Source: Pseudoneurospora amorphoporcata
Taxonomy: Eukaryota; Ascomycota; Sordariomycetes; Sordariales; Sordariaceae
Direction: 5' to 3'
DNA length: 50,753 bases
Assembly (NCBI GenBank): GCA_033297205.1
Contig: MU859290.1
Coordinates: forward strand, 1-50,753
The notes beneath the pieces were generated by a model. It saw only the letters and a list, made by a program, of their open reading frames with translations, did not search any database and had not been told where the DNA came from. Positions 1 to 8,742 of this stretch are shown one piece after another. The translations under genes and the position numbers were made by a program. Each line of letters starts with the position of its first letter. Position 1 is the first letter of the stretch.

Positions 1-93
1 ATCCTTGTCATGGTTACATTGCCCAGCCTTCACGTGGCTGTGGTATCCCAGTGGCTTGGTTGGCCCGTGTTATTTCGCTTAACGTTCGTAACA
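1..93 (-). repeat. LTR fragment, runs off the left edge
   Basis: On the minus strand this begins TGTTACGAACGTTAAG, nearly the same start as the solo LTRs at 430, 2297 and 2385 (TGTTACGAACTTAAG) and the LTR start at 50661. Its inner part also resembles the LTR at 1913-2297, sharing an ACACGGGCC-like block and a TGTAACC block. It is cut by the window edge, so it cannot be told whether it is a solo LTR or part of a full element. Confidence 0.75.
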
Positions 94-194
94 GTATTGT
101 TTACGCGGATGTACGGACTATATATACAGATAGGAGGCGGTTCGTTACGTTACAATTATAGGTATTAGATTTTATCTAATAATTTATACTCTAT

Positions 195-365
195 TCTAAC
201 CCCGAATCCTGAAGCCCGCCCCATACCCCAATTCCGGTACCCTAATCCTAGTACCTTAATCTGTAACCCCAATCTGTAACTTTAATCCGCGACCCCAATC
301 CGCGACCCCAATCCGCGACCCCAATCCGCGACCCCAATCCGCGACCTTAATCCTATAACCTTAAT
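195..365. repeat. 13-bp tandem repeat, AATCCGCGACCCC
   Basis: Four exact copies of AATCCGCGACCCC start at 284, 297, 310 and 323, followed by a variant ending CTT at 336. Degenerate copies (AATCTGTAACCCC, AATCCTAGTACCTT and similar) extend to both sides from about 195 to 365. The variants are largely C-to-T or G-to-A changes of the same unit, as expected of a minisatellite under RIP. It is not a TTAGGG-type telomere repeat. Confidence 0.8.
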
Positions 366-429
366 CTATATACGGACTACGCTGGCGGTTACACTTTTAG
401 ACTACACTTCTATTCTAGTACTGCGATTC

Positions 430-799
430 TGTTACGAACTTAAGTAATAACGCGGACCAACCAGGTTGTTGGGATGTGACAGCCCCGCTTACGATAAAAT
501 AGTGTGACGTAGAACCAGGAACAGGGACAGGGGAACGCCCGAAGGGTGCTCACAAAGAGGAAGTGCTCATCGTGAGCAGACACCAACCAGGCAAATAGGA
601 GACAAGGTGTCAGAAGTATAAAGGGACGACTGAAGAACTCAGATTGTTAGATAGTTCGACAGTAGTCAATTGATCATTATCACCGAGACACGTATAACGC
701 TACCATACTTGTTGTGAACCTTTTGGCTTCACCGAACAGCACTGATAGTCTTTACCTTCAGCTATCTCACTTAGGCAGATCAGACTGCCGTTCGTCACA
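430..799 (+). mobile_element. Solo LTR with 5-bp target duplication GATTC
   Basis: The element starts TGTTACGAACTTAAG and ends CGTTCGTCACA (TG...CA ends), 370 bp long. The five bases before it (425-429) and after it (800-804) are both GATTC, a perfect retroviral-type target duplication. It is closely similar to the reverse complement of 1611-2385 and 1913-2297. No internal retrotransposon genes lie beside it, so it is read as a solo LTR left by LTR-LTR recombination. The short open frame at 714-899 is LTR sequence, not a gene. Confidence 0.88.
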
Positions 800-804
800 G
801 ATTC

Positions 805-1610
805 TAACCTATATGTCATGGCCCTATCCGACGGGTCATGCCCTGGGACATTTGACTACATTGCACGGATGCATCGCACGGGTGATGCGAGCATTCTGAT
901 TGGTTGTAGATTAGATAAGGAAGAGTGGGTCCACGACGGGTTCGGCCTTGGAGGATGAAACTCCATTGCCAACCGCGCGCACAACTCTTTCCTTTTGTTT
1001 TACTCTTTAGTCGTAAATTCTATGTTGAACGTCAACAACGCTGCAGCTCTGTCTCTCTCGTTACGTGCTATCACACTATATATAGACTAGGCTAGCGGTT
1101 ATACTTCTATTATAGTATATACCGCTTACCGAATATTTATACTAATGTACAGTCGTATAATTATATACTAGATTAAATACTTAAGGGTACTATTACCTAT
1201 TACTCTTGGTTGTATAATTATATTTATTAATAAGCGACTCTACTCGCACTATAGGGAAACTCTATTCGCACCGTAGATAAAATTTAAACTTCTACCTTTA
1301 TCTAGGTGAAAATAAAGTATATAAGATAAAAGTAGGACTAGAATACTTCTTTAATTTTCATAGATTTTTCAATATATTCTACGCCTCTTACTACTCTTAG
1401 ATCAGCAAGGTTTTTCTTATATTTAATCTTAGCAGCTCTAAATTTTAGTAGTTCTAAGTACCTTCGAATTTGAGGCTTTATATACGGCGTAGACAAGTGA
1501 TGTGGAGCTTGAAAAATAGAGAAAAAAATAAGAAAAAATCTAGGCTAATATGCGTACTAAGAGCTCTTTCACTTATAGAGAAACTTTAGATTTCCTTTTT
1601 AGTCTACGGT
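805..1610. other. AT-rich, gene-free repeat spacer
   Basis: Strongly AT-rich from about 1070 on, with no usable reading frame. A block at about 1228-1276 is repeated in inverse orientation at about 2386-2432, outside the nested LTRs. The composition is consistent with old repeat DNA hit by RIP. Nothing else recognised. Confidence 0.6.
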
Positions 1611-2385
1611 TGTGATGAACGGCAGTCTGATCTGCCTAAGTGAGATAGCTGAAGGTAGTAACTATCAGAGTCGTTCGGTGAATCCAAAAGGTTCATAACA
1701 AGTATGATCGTAATACTGGTCTCGGTGATAATGATCAATTGACTACTGTCGAACTATCTAACAATCTGAGTTCTCCAGTCGTTCCTTTATACTCCGTGCC
1801 TTTCCCTGAGGCCTTAGTCTTGGAGTGTCTGCTCACGATGGTGTTCTGCTCACGGTGAGCACTTCCTCTTTGTGAGCGCCCTTCGGGCGTTCCCCTGTCC
1901 CTATTCCTGGTCTGTGACGAACGGCAGTCTGATCTGCCTAAGTGGGATAGCTGAAGGTAAAGACTATCAGTGCTGTTCGGTGAAGCCAAAAGGTTCACAA
2001 CAAGTATGGTAGCGTTATACGTGTCTTAGTGATAATGATCAATTGACTACTGTCGAACTTATCTGACAATCTGCGTTCTCCAGTCGCCCTTATATCCATC
2101 TTGAGTCTTGCTTGCTCACTCGCGACTCCTGCTCACCGTGAGCACTTGCTCACTGTGAGCACTTGCTTGGCGTGAGCACTATAGTACCACGCCTTCCTGG
2201 CCAATCCCAGACCTTGGGGTTACATCAACCAGTGCTAGAGTGGTGATGGTCTCCCAGCGGTCTGGTCGGCCCGTGTGTCTTGCTTAAGTTCGTAACATGG
2301 TCCTATGTTACACTATCTTATCGTAAGCGGGGCTGTCACATCCCGACAACCTAGTTAGTCCGCGTTATTGCTTAAGTTTGTAACA
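1611..2385 (-). mobile_element. Solo LTR, outer host of a nested LTR, target duplication ACCGT
   Basis: On the minus strand it starts at 2385 with TGTTACAAACTTAAG and ends at 1611 with CGTTCATCACA. The five flanking bases on the minus strand are ACCGT at 2390-2386 and again at 1610-1606, a perfect target duplication. It is interrupted by a second LTR (1913-2297) plus its 5-bp duplication. Subtracting 390 bp leaves 385 bp, the same length as the inserted LTR. Both are inverted relative to the copy at 430-799. Confidence 0.88.
1913..2297 (-). mobile_element. Solo LTR nested inside 1611-2385, target duplication GACCA
   Basis: Minus-strand start TGTTACGAACTTAAG at 2297 and end CGTTCGTCACA at 1913, 385 bp. 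The minus-strand flanks are GACCA at 2302-2298 and GACCA at 1912-1908, a perfect 5-bp duplication. It lies about 85 bp inside the older LTR. It carries repeated palindromic blocks of the form GCTCACNGTGAGC near 2129-2180, also present in the other copies. The nesting gives a clear order of insertion. Confidence 0.9.
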
Positions 2386-2640
2386 ACGGTGCGAATAGAG
2401 TTTCCCTACGGTGCGAGTAGAGTCGCTCATAGTTGCGAAATAATAGATTCGGGCGCGAAAAAGATAAAGTAAGAGAAGAGTAAAAAAGGGTGTGAAATTT
2501 AATTTAATTGTTTTCGTAAGTGCGCGTAGGCCCGAGCTTATAATTTATTAAAGCGGAAAATATAGAGTAAGATAAAGATAGGTAGAATGTTTAATTAATT
2601 TAAGAGAGAGAAAGGGATAAAGGAGTAATCGTAAGGATTA
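2386..2640. other. AT-rich repeat edge
   Basis: A block at about 2386-2432 is an imperfect inverted copy of about 1228-1276. The rest is AT-rich without a gene. The repeat island gives way to ordinary GC content at about 2650-2700. Confidence 0.5.
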
Positions 2641-2707
2641 CAAATTATACATGTATATGTCCAAAGTGGGGAACGATTTAGATAAGATTTCGATAAGATA
2701 AGATGAG

Positions 2708-3243
2708 ATGCGAATAGCTTCAACAAGTTCTTCACCCTTCAAGCCCGGATCTAAGCGGAGAACAATATCGGAAGTCCAAGAGCTCGTCGATGCGTACACT
2801 TGGTTCACCATCACGGTGGATGCGCCAAATTGGTACATATGCCCAATATATATGACCAAGCTCGGCAACGAGGCAGACTTCGAGCAAGCCTGCACCCCAG
2901 TGCCCCCTCGATTTCGCCCCCGGTCTCGCCAATGTCCTTACATCCCCGGCCCCGCCTACCATCCAATTCTTTCGGTCCTTACCACTCGTCAACTATAACG
3001 ATACGTACTATTTGGGGTGTTTACGCCCTCCTCTTGGAGAAGCCCGGCTGCCCACCCAAAGTATACATTGGCTCCGGCACGAGGGAGAAGCATGGCGTGA
3101 AGGCACGGATGAGAGATTACGACAGCGGAAATTGGTCGCGGCACGTACAATTCGCAATCAACAACGGCTACGCCGTTACACACGCTGGCCTGCTCTGTTG
3201 GGCATGCCAAATGCGGCATGGCTTGGCACCGACACAGCTCTAG
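2708..3243 (+). pseudogene. Broken GIY-YIG-like nuclease-domain gene
   Basis: From about 3010 one frame reads TIWGVYALLLEKPG, then KVYIGSGT (from 3058), then GVKARMRDYD and a stretch ending THAGLLCW. This is the order of the GIY-YIG fold: GVY in strand 1, VYIGSGT in strand 2, and a following basic helix. It resembles many uncharacterised fungal proteins with a GVYAL/KVYIGSGT core. The frame stops at 3243. A second frame (2708-2998) covers the likely N-terminus, so the upstream half is out of frame or joined by an intron not identified here. The C-terminal half of the family is not found in frame. The edge of the repeat island is beside it. A functional multi-exon gene is possible but less likely. 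Confidence 0.5.
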
Positions 3244-3545
3244 GCCACCACGAGTCCCTCCAAGTGGTGAAGACGATTGTTGGCATGCTCAATATCGGCC
3301 TTCACCCTGCCCTTGATATCACGTTGCATGACGGGGAAGGTTCTCGCAGCATACGATAAGAGGGTCATTCTCCATCTCATCATCCATCCAAAGTTCTCCT
3401 GTCTTGATCAAGATCAGATCAGGATTGTGTTGTCTTTCATCGCAAGCATTACGATATGTCAAAGCGAAAGTTCACGCGTCAGGTTCAGGTCTTGTCAGAT
3501 CATCAAAGCATTTCAATTCATTGTATCGTAAAAACCCCTCCACCC

Positions 3546-3566
3546 ACCCCCCCCCCCCCCCCCCCC
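3546..3566. repeat. Poly-C tract and pyrimidine-rich stretch
   Basis: A run of about 21 C on the plus strand, followed up to about 3620 by CT-rich sequence with further C runs. It lies just 3' of the small gene at 3623-3883 (minus strand), where the transcript would carry G-runs able to form quadruplexes. The open frames across it are low-complexity products. Confidence 0.85.
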
Positions 3567-3622
3567 TTTCTTCCTCATTGTCCTCATCCTCTTCCTCCTC
3601 CCCCCCCGCCCCCCATCCGGGC

Positions 3623-3883
3623 CTAAAAAGACCCTGTATAGATCCGAACCTCCTCCAGGGTGCATGCCCCGCAGACTTTGCCGCTCTTGGCGGTCTTGGT
3701 GATGGTCTTGCCCGCGCCGGGGCAGGTGCCGGGGCAGCGCTTGGTGCTGCTGGTGCTGTTGCTGGTGCCACCGCCGCCGCCGCCGCCACCCTCACAGGGC
3801 GTTGTGGTGGTGGTGGTGGTGTTGGACATGGGGGAGCTGCATTTGTTGCAGAGGTAGGTGGTTAGGACGGTCTGGGTGCACAT
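3623..3883 (-). CDS. Small Cys/Gly/Thr-rich hypothetical protein (MCTQ type)
   Basis: An 86-residue frame from the ATG at 3883 starts MCTQTVLTTYLCNKC, continues through a Thr run and a Gly run, and ends with a second Cys group (CPGTC, then VCGAC). A short fungal protein opening with MC, an aromatic-plus-Cys spacing (TYLCNKC) and a later CxxC pair is a pattern I associate with small uncharacterised proteins in Sordariomycetes. No signal peptide is evident, and the paired CxxC groups suggest metal binding. The start at 3883 is preferred over 3991 because the upstream segment is low-complexity and lacks the pattern. A similar small frame lies at 23210-23377. Low-complexity content makes the call tentative. 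Confidence 0.45.
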   Translation of the reverse strand: MCTQTVLTTYLCNKCSSPMSNTTTTTTTPCEGGGGGGGGTSNSTSSTKRCPGTCPGAGKTITKTAKSGKVCGACTLEEVRIYTGSF

Positions 3884-4498
3884 CCTGGCGGCGTCCTCTC
3901 TTGGGGTCGAGGGCAGCGGGCGGCGGGGCTTGGGGTTGGGTATAGGGTGCGGAGAAAAAGCGACGGCGGGCGCGAGGCACTGAAAATGCAAGCAGGGAGT
4001 CAGCGACGTGGGTTTGAGCCAAGTGAAAAGCCTGGGAAGGCGTCATGGGAAAGTGAGAAGGCAGGGAGAAGAAGACGATATGCCTACATTTGTGTTTGAG
4101 TCTTTGGCGTAGCTGTGTCGCTGGTGCTCTGGTCTTGATCAAGCGGCTGTCAGATTGTTAGAAGAGGTCTTTCCGACACATGCAATCTGGCAGGAAGTTT
4201 CGCGAAGGGAACAAAGACAGACGAGAGAAGGAGTGGAAGGGAAGGGAGTGAATGCTCACTTTGTGGACGAGAGACTTTGCTGTTGGTGTTGCTGTTCTGG
4301 TACGGTCGAACTTGGTGGTGAGGGTGAAGAAGAAGAAGAGAAGAAAGGAACGAGACGAGGGAGAAGATGGTCTTTTATCTTGCGCCAGGTGGGACGGACA
4401 AGTGCCCGCGCAAACCTATTGTGAGCAGGAACAGAATGAGATCCGTGAGTCAACCTGCAAAGAGAATTGCGTGTGTTTCATCCCAACTCGGCGGCCGG
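3884..4498. other. No gene supported
   Basis: Several overlapping open frames on both strands, none with recognisable domains. It may hold the 5' leader of the small minus-strand gene ending at 3623 and the 3' part of the Cys-rich candidate that ends at 4499. Confidence 0.4.
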
Positions 4499-5105
4499 TC
4501 ACGCAGGCAAGGTTCGAAGGAAAGAACGCTCTAGGGGAAGGCACGATATCTGCTCACGGACTGTCTGCACCATACACTCAAGCGTTTGGTGGCAGGAACA
4601 GCAGTTGTCGAACGCACACTTGTTGGAACACTGGATGGACCGGCTACAAAGGCAATCTTCGGGACCGAAGCACTTGGGACAATTCTCCTAACACCGTCAA
4701 GCGTCCGGACAAAATTTCATCGCATTATTGTGTGGATGTGGCTACCTCGCTCCGTCTTGGGACCGACGGGGATTGTTCACAACGGCAAACATGAAGATTT
4801 TGCAGAACCACCCCGGAATAAGGACGGAGCTTGACCAGAGGAGTGCCTTCCTTGAGAAAGGGGACGTGATCTTTAACCGGCTGCATGCGGAAATGACTGC
4901 CGTGAGGAAAGGCGGAAGGAGTTTGGCAGTGACCGCGGACTCGTCTGTCATCGGCCTCGTCTGATGAAAGGTGGGTCACCTGGGAGAGATCTAGACGTAC
5001 AGCCTTGACCCAGGAGGAAGGCACGTTGCAAACGGCTGCCACTTGGATAGCACATGAGGGGCAAGACGACCATGGATCAATCTCGATGACGCTATGGTCA
5101 GGCAT
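4499..5105 (-). CDS. Candidate two-exon cysteine-rich protein, unrecognised
   Basis: Joining 5105-4746 to 4687-4499 on the minus strand gives a 182-residue protein. The 58-bp intron has donor GTAGCC, a CTTGAC branch-like site and a TTAG acceptor, phase 0. Exon 2 holds 11 cysteines in 62 residues: CPKC, DCLC, QC, KC, NCC, SC, EC and SC, separated by short spacers. Exon 1 contributes VCRC near its end and SCPSC near its start. Such dense, regularly spaced Cys suggests a disulfide-rich or metal-binding fold. I do not recognise the family. The upstream start is uncertain and more exons may lie beyond 5105. The reading rests on cysteine spacing and splice signals only. Confidence 0.33.
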
Positions 5106-5424
5106 CGATGGTCATGGAGAGAAAGAGACGTGGATATCTCATTACATTAGCAACAGAAGGGCAGGAGTTAAGCAGGTCGGACACAGAAATCACGTTGCCC
5201 TTGTTGAGAACAGAAAGAACTTAAGCCGCTTGAAAGGCCTTCCAAGGCCGCCTCTGCAGGCAAGGTGTTATAGTTTATACCAGCGAGCTCATATCGTGGA
5301 CTCCCCTCAGGAGCCAACTGGAGGGCTGAAGTCAGCGTGACAAAGCTCATCAGAGGGGAGAGTGGCTGACTGGAGGCACGAGTTGAACAGCGGAGTCCTC
5401 GTCGAGTGTGCCTTACCTGGTGAC

Positions 5425-5710
5425 TTAGGGCACCTTCCCGACAACAGGATGGGAACTTGCGTGGAACCGCCCTTTCCTCAGGCAGTCGTAGATGTACTTT
5501 ACAAAAGTGAAAAGATCGAGCACCTTGACGACCATGGTTGAGCCGCGCCCCACAGTGAGCGGGAGTTCTCCTGCGGCCAAAGACAGAAGGGGCGAGCTGT
5601 TCCTTAAATTGCCAGACGTCAGATGAGTCGTCCAGCAGGAACCTGCCCGGATCGTCGGACGGTTGAACACAGGCGGCCATCCGAACAATGGCAAGACCAG
5701 GCGAGGAAGG
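5425..5710 (-). pseudogene. Possible frameshifted protein relic
   Basis: Two minus-strand frames read as one continuous protein if shifted by one base near 5596: one ends VWQFKEQLAP, the next continues LLSLAAGELPLTVGRGST and then MVVKVLDLFTFVKYI. The joined segment has balanced composition and alternating hydrophobic/polar character, unlike a random frame. No family is assigned. A one-base loss in a C-run (GCTCGCCCCTTC) would explain the shift. It could equally be a chance juxtaposition of two open frames. Confidence 0.25.
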
Positions 5711-5789
5711 TACACTTGATCAACGTGGGATGACCCAACGGATTCTCTTTGCGTGTGTAACCGTGTAGTAAAATGGATGTCATTCATGT

Positions 5790-6321
5790 TGGCCTTACCG
5801 CGGGGTGGTCATTATGAGAAAATGTTGAGGCAGAACTAGGCTGCAATATCCAGTGGACATGCTATGGAGTACGAGTTTGAACATGAAGAGCATTAGACAA
5901 AACGAAGCTCAATACAAAGACTCCAATGGAATGGTTGGTCTCGCGAAAGGATGAAGGATGCACTGGCAGACATGAAATCCGCGTTGGACGGGCACACGCG
6001 GTTGAAAGGTGGAATGGGACGCGCCTTCCGCACGCAACAGAATTGACAACACAGCTTCACGTGAGCTGTTTTTTTGTGCAATCCGTTGACCCAGGCTGGA
6101 CCCCCGCCAACAGGAATGACAGAAATAACCAACACCGGAAATTTCACAATACCTTAAGGTACAAGTCATGATTCAGAGATCTTCCAGACAAATCTATACG
6201 CACCCTCACTACTCCAGCTGCAGCGGTGACAGTAAGGAAATGCTTCGGCGGTCCATGTCTTGAACCTGCGCAAGCGTTAATCCCCAACTCCCAGCCTCTG
6301 CTGCGTCCAGGCCTCACCTCA
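5790..6321. other. No gene supported
   Basis: Open frames on the minus strand (5893-6169) overlap each other in two frames and show no recognisable domain. The segment from about 6240 may contain mutated upstream coding sequence of the relic at 6322-6503. Confidence 0.4.
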
Positions 6322-6503
6322 ACATCCGAAGAACGAGACTGCGGCGAAGCTCCGTGAGCAGGTCGCCATTGACACCCTCGATGAGCTTCAGAACTACCTC
6401 CTGCACCAGGGCGGATCCGTGGGCAATTTCAAGACCTGGCCCCCAACAGCAACATTCACCGGAGAAAGCTGATTGTCGAACACATTCAACAAAGGGAGCT
6501 CAA
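6322..6503 (+). pseudogene. Exon relic of 6-phosphofructo-2-kinase-like gene
   Basis: The plus strand reads HPKNETAAKLREQVAIDTLD, then ELQNYLLHQGGSVG. After a frameshift near 6435 it continues NSNIHRRKLIVEHIQQRELK and ends at CAA|GTAAGT, a good donor site at 6504. In 6-phosphofructo-2-kinases the corresponding order is a helix with R-E/Q-x-[VA]-A..TL, a GG.V[GA] strand, the DATNST box and an RR..I helix. The DATN box is distorted here (QDLAPNSN) and lies across the frameshift. No start codon, Walker A segment or following bisphosphatase domain was found in frame. It is therefore a decayed fragment of a duplicated or lost gene. Confidence 0.5.
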
Positions 6504-6750
6504 GTAAGTAGGTAACTTTTCCCATGTCTTCGAGATCTGCCAATCCGTGCTATTGGACGCCTTTCCTGCTGCTTCAGCCTGTGCTGGACTAGAAAGATCA
6601 CAAGAAGAGGCTGAATCGACCAACCTCCAAGAAGGGCTGAAGTGTTTGTGACAGGACTAGAGAAGCGAAACCGAGCTGACGTCTTCCCCAACAGAGAAAT
6701 ACACCGAGCGAAAGCCATCGTGTCCGCCCAGTAGACGCAAAGCGCAAAAA
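6504..6750. other. Spacer, possibly further decayed exon sequence
   Basis: Follows the donor site of the relic above. A segment reading VFEICQSVLLD near 6527 could be a remnant of the next exon, but this is not firm. The minus-strand gene 3' end begins at 6751. Confidence 0.3.
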
Positions 6751-8742
6751 TCAGGCGGCAACCATCAGCTTTGGACTCCTACCCTGTCTCCTCAGCGATC
6801 CTCCTCCTCCACCACCCATCCTTCCCAAGTTCCGCGACACCACACAAGCTCGATAGTTCTCACAGCCATCGTTGACTCCTGGAAGATCTTGGAGACCGTT
6901 GCCATACGTGTACGGTGGGGGGCTCAGCCGTCCAGAATGAGGGATGATCAGACTCGCGGCGGTATTGTCAACTTCAACACTGTATTCGACCGTGTACATA
7001 ATGCTGCTGTTGCCGCTACGGACACCATGGTTTGCTGTTATGTCTTCGGAGAGGCCGTGGTTGGGTTGTTCTGTGTCGGGGAGTTTCTGTTGGGAAGTGT
7101 CTGAGTGTCGATTCAACGAATCGACGGGAGCCTCTATAGAGCGAGAATATTGAGAGTTGATTCCAAGAGCGACCGTACTAGAACCTGAACTTTCGACCTT
7201 TCCATCGGCGCCACTAGACGGCCTCCTCTTGCCGAACCTCTTCCTCCCAAGACTGACAACGCTAACCACCATCTGCCTCAGAGTCGGCATACAAGCGCAG
7301 AAGATACTCGACGCCGCTTCCAGAGTAGACCACCGATCGATATCGAACAATGCTTGCGTCGGGTTTGGTGTTTCCGTGAAAACAGTCAGATAACGCAGGC
7401 GGATGCAGCTGAAGATCGTGACCCTGCCCGCTTCCATGTTAGCAAAGAGCACCGTACATGGCGTTGACACCCAACAAGAGAAGGCGAGAAGGAAATAAAG
7501 AGAGAGCAACCCACAGCATGCCTATTCCAAACATCCCCGCGACCCCCATCTTCTTCCACATCCCCATTCTCAGCCCCCTGATACACCACAGCGGAATAGC
7601 CAACATCCAGATGTCGATAGCGATGCTGATCACCGCCGCAGCAACGCGGAAATCCTTCCTGTTTATACACTTTCCCGGTCTCCTCCCATGTCCTCCCTTT
7701 TCTTCTCCCCATCCTTCCCAAGTGGCATCTCCCCCCGGTATCCCTTCGCGGTAATCCCACCCCTCAAACCACCACTTCACCGGACTGCACTGCAATACTC
7801 CAGCGACCGCACTGCCCAGCCCAAACAGGACACAAACCGAGATGGTCGCCCATAGCACCCTCCTGACCTCCCTTCCCGGGAAGATCCTGAGGTAGAACAA
7901 CAGAAACACCACCTTGGTAACGGCGACTTGTAAAAAGTAGATAATGCCCATGACGTACCCGTACCTCACTGCTTTGGCGATGTTCTCAACGGGAAGTGCC
8001 CACGCATCTCTGCCGACACCTAGCGGGTAGAGGGCAAGGATGGCTAGAAGGAGGTTGGGTAGGCCGAGGGCGGTTATCGAGATGAGGGCGTAGTCGTCTA
8101 CGTGCAGGCGCTGAGATATAGACAGGTACTGGGAAGGTGGACGTGAAAACCAGGAGCCGTCATGGTGTGAGGGACTTTGATGGGGTACAGGTATGAAGAT
8201 TTTGTACAGAGTTCGCAAGGTTGTGAGGAGGAGGGTGGCAATTAGGAGGGCGAGATTCTCGTGGAGGAGGTAAGAGGAGCGGTCACGGGTGGGGAGGTGG
8301 CAGTTGATCATTGTGATGTTTTGGGTTGCTGTGTGGTTCAATGTTAGCGCTGGAAGGTTCAGGTTGGGAAGAGGGGCATGCGAGGTGCGTATAAGGTAGG
8401 TAGGTAAAGGGCTTACTGAGGGTCTGGCGGATAGAACATGACTGAGAGAGGCAGTGGCTGAAGGACGAGGAGCAGGTGTGGTTTGCTTGGCGAGCGCAGA
8501 GGCATGCCCAGTCATTGTTGGAGTCGAGGCAGGAGTCTTCGAGGAGGTGGACTTGAAGGCAGTTTTGCTAGGTTGAGTCCAGTCTTAGCATTACATGAAC
8601 AAACAGCCTCAGTTACTGTAGTGGGTATACGCACAGCACAGGTTGGATACAAAGTTAGAATATCGGACTCGTTCCTTGGCTGTAAAGCCGTTGCTCGCCA
8701 TGGCACTATGCCAACAAGGATAAAAAAGGTGAGTAGCCACAT
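6751..8742 (-). CDS. CFEM-domain, Pth11-like seven-helix receptor
   Basis: Joining 8742-8635, 8567-8417, 8328-7515 and 7423-6751 gives 581 residues. All introns (67, 88 and 91 bp) have GT-AG ends, and the last has GCTAAC 14 bases before its acceptor. Residues 1-20 form a signal peptide. Residues ~30-90 form a CFEM domain with exactly eight cysteines (YPTCAQNC, EDSC, NNDWACLC, HTC, HC, SC). Residues ~110-360 hold about seven hydrophobic helices of the fungal rhodopsin-like family, with the typical KFxVAAAVISIAID- and FGIGMLVTIFSCIRL-like helices. The cytoplasmic tail of ~200 residues is Ser/Gly-rich. In the family (Magnaporthe Pth11 type) such proteins sense surface or host cues at the plasma membrane. 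The exon 1-2 junction restores the second Cys of CFEM, which fixes the intron. Ligand unknown. Confidence 0.88.

Noticed and set aside
284..348. Telomere-like repeat
   Set aside because: The unit is 13 bp (AATCCGCGACCCC), not TTAGGG, and lies among LTRs.
714..899. Small open frame shared between inverted copies (also at 1735-1998)
   Set aside because: It is part of the solo LTR sequence present in all copies, with no sign of protein selection.
3660..3857. Valine/proline-rich plus-strand frame
   Set aside because: It is the antisense of the Gly/Thr runs of the small minus-strand gene.
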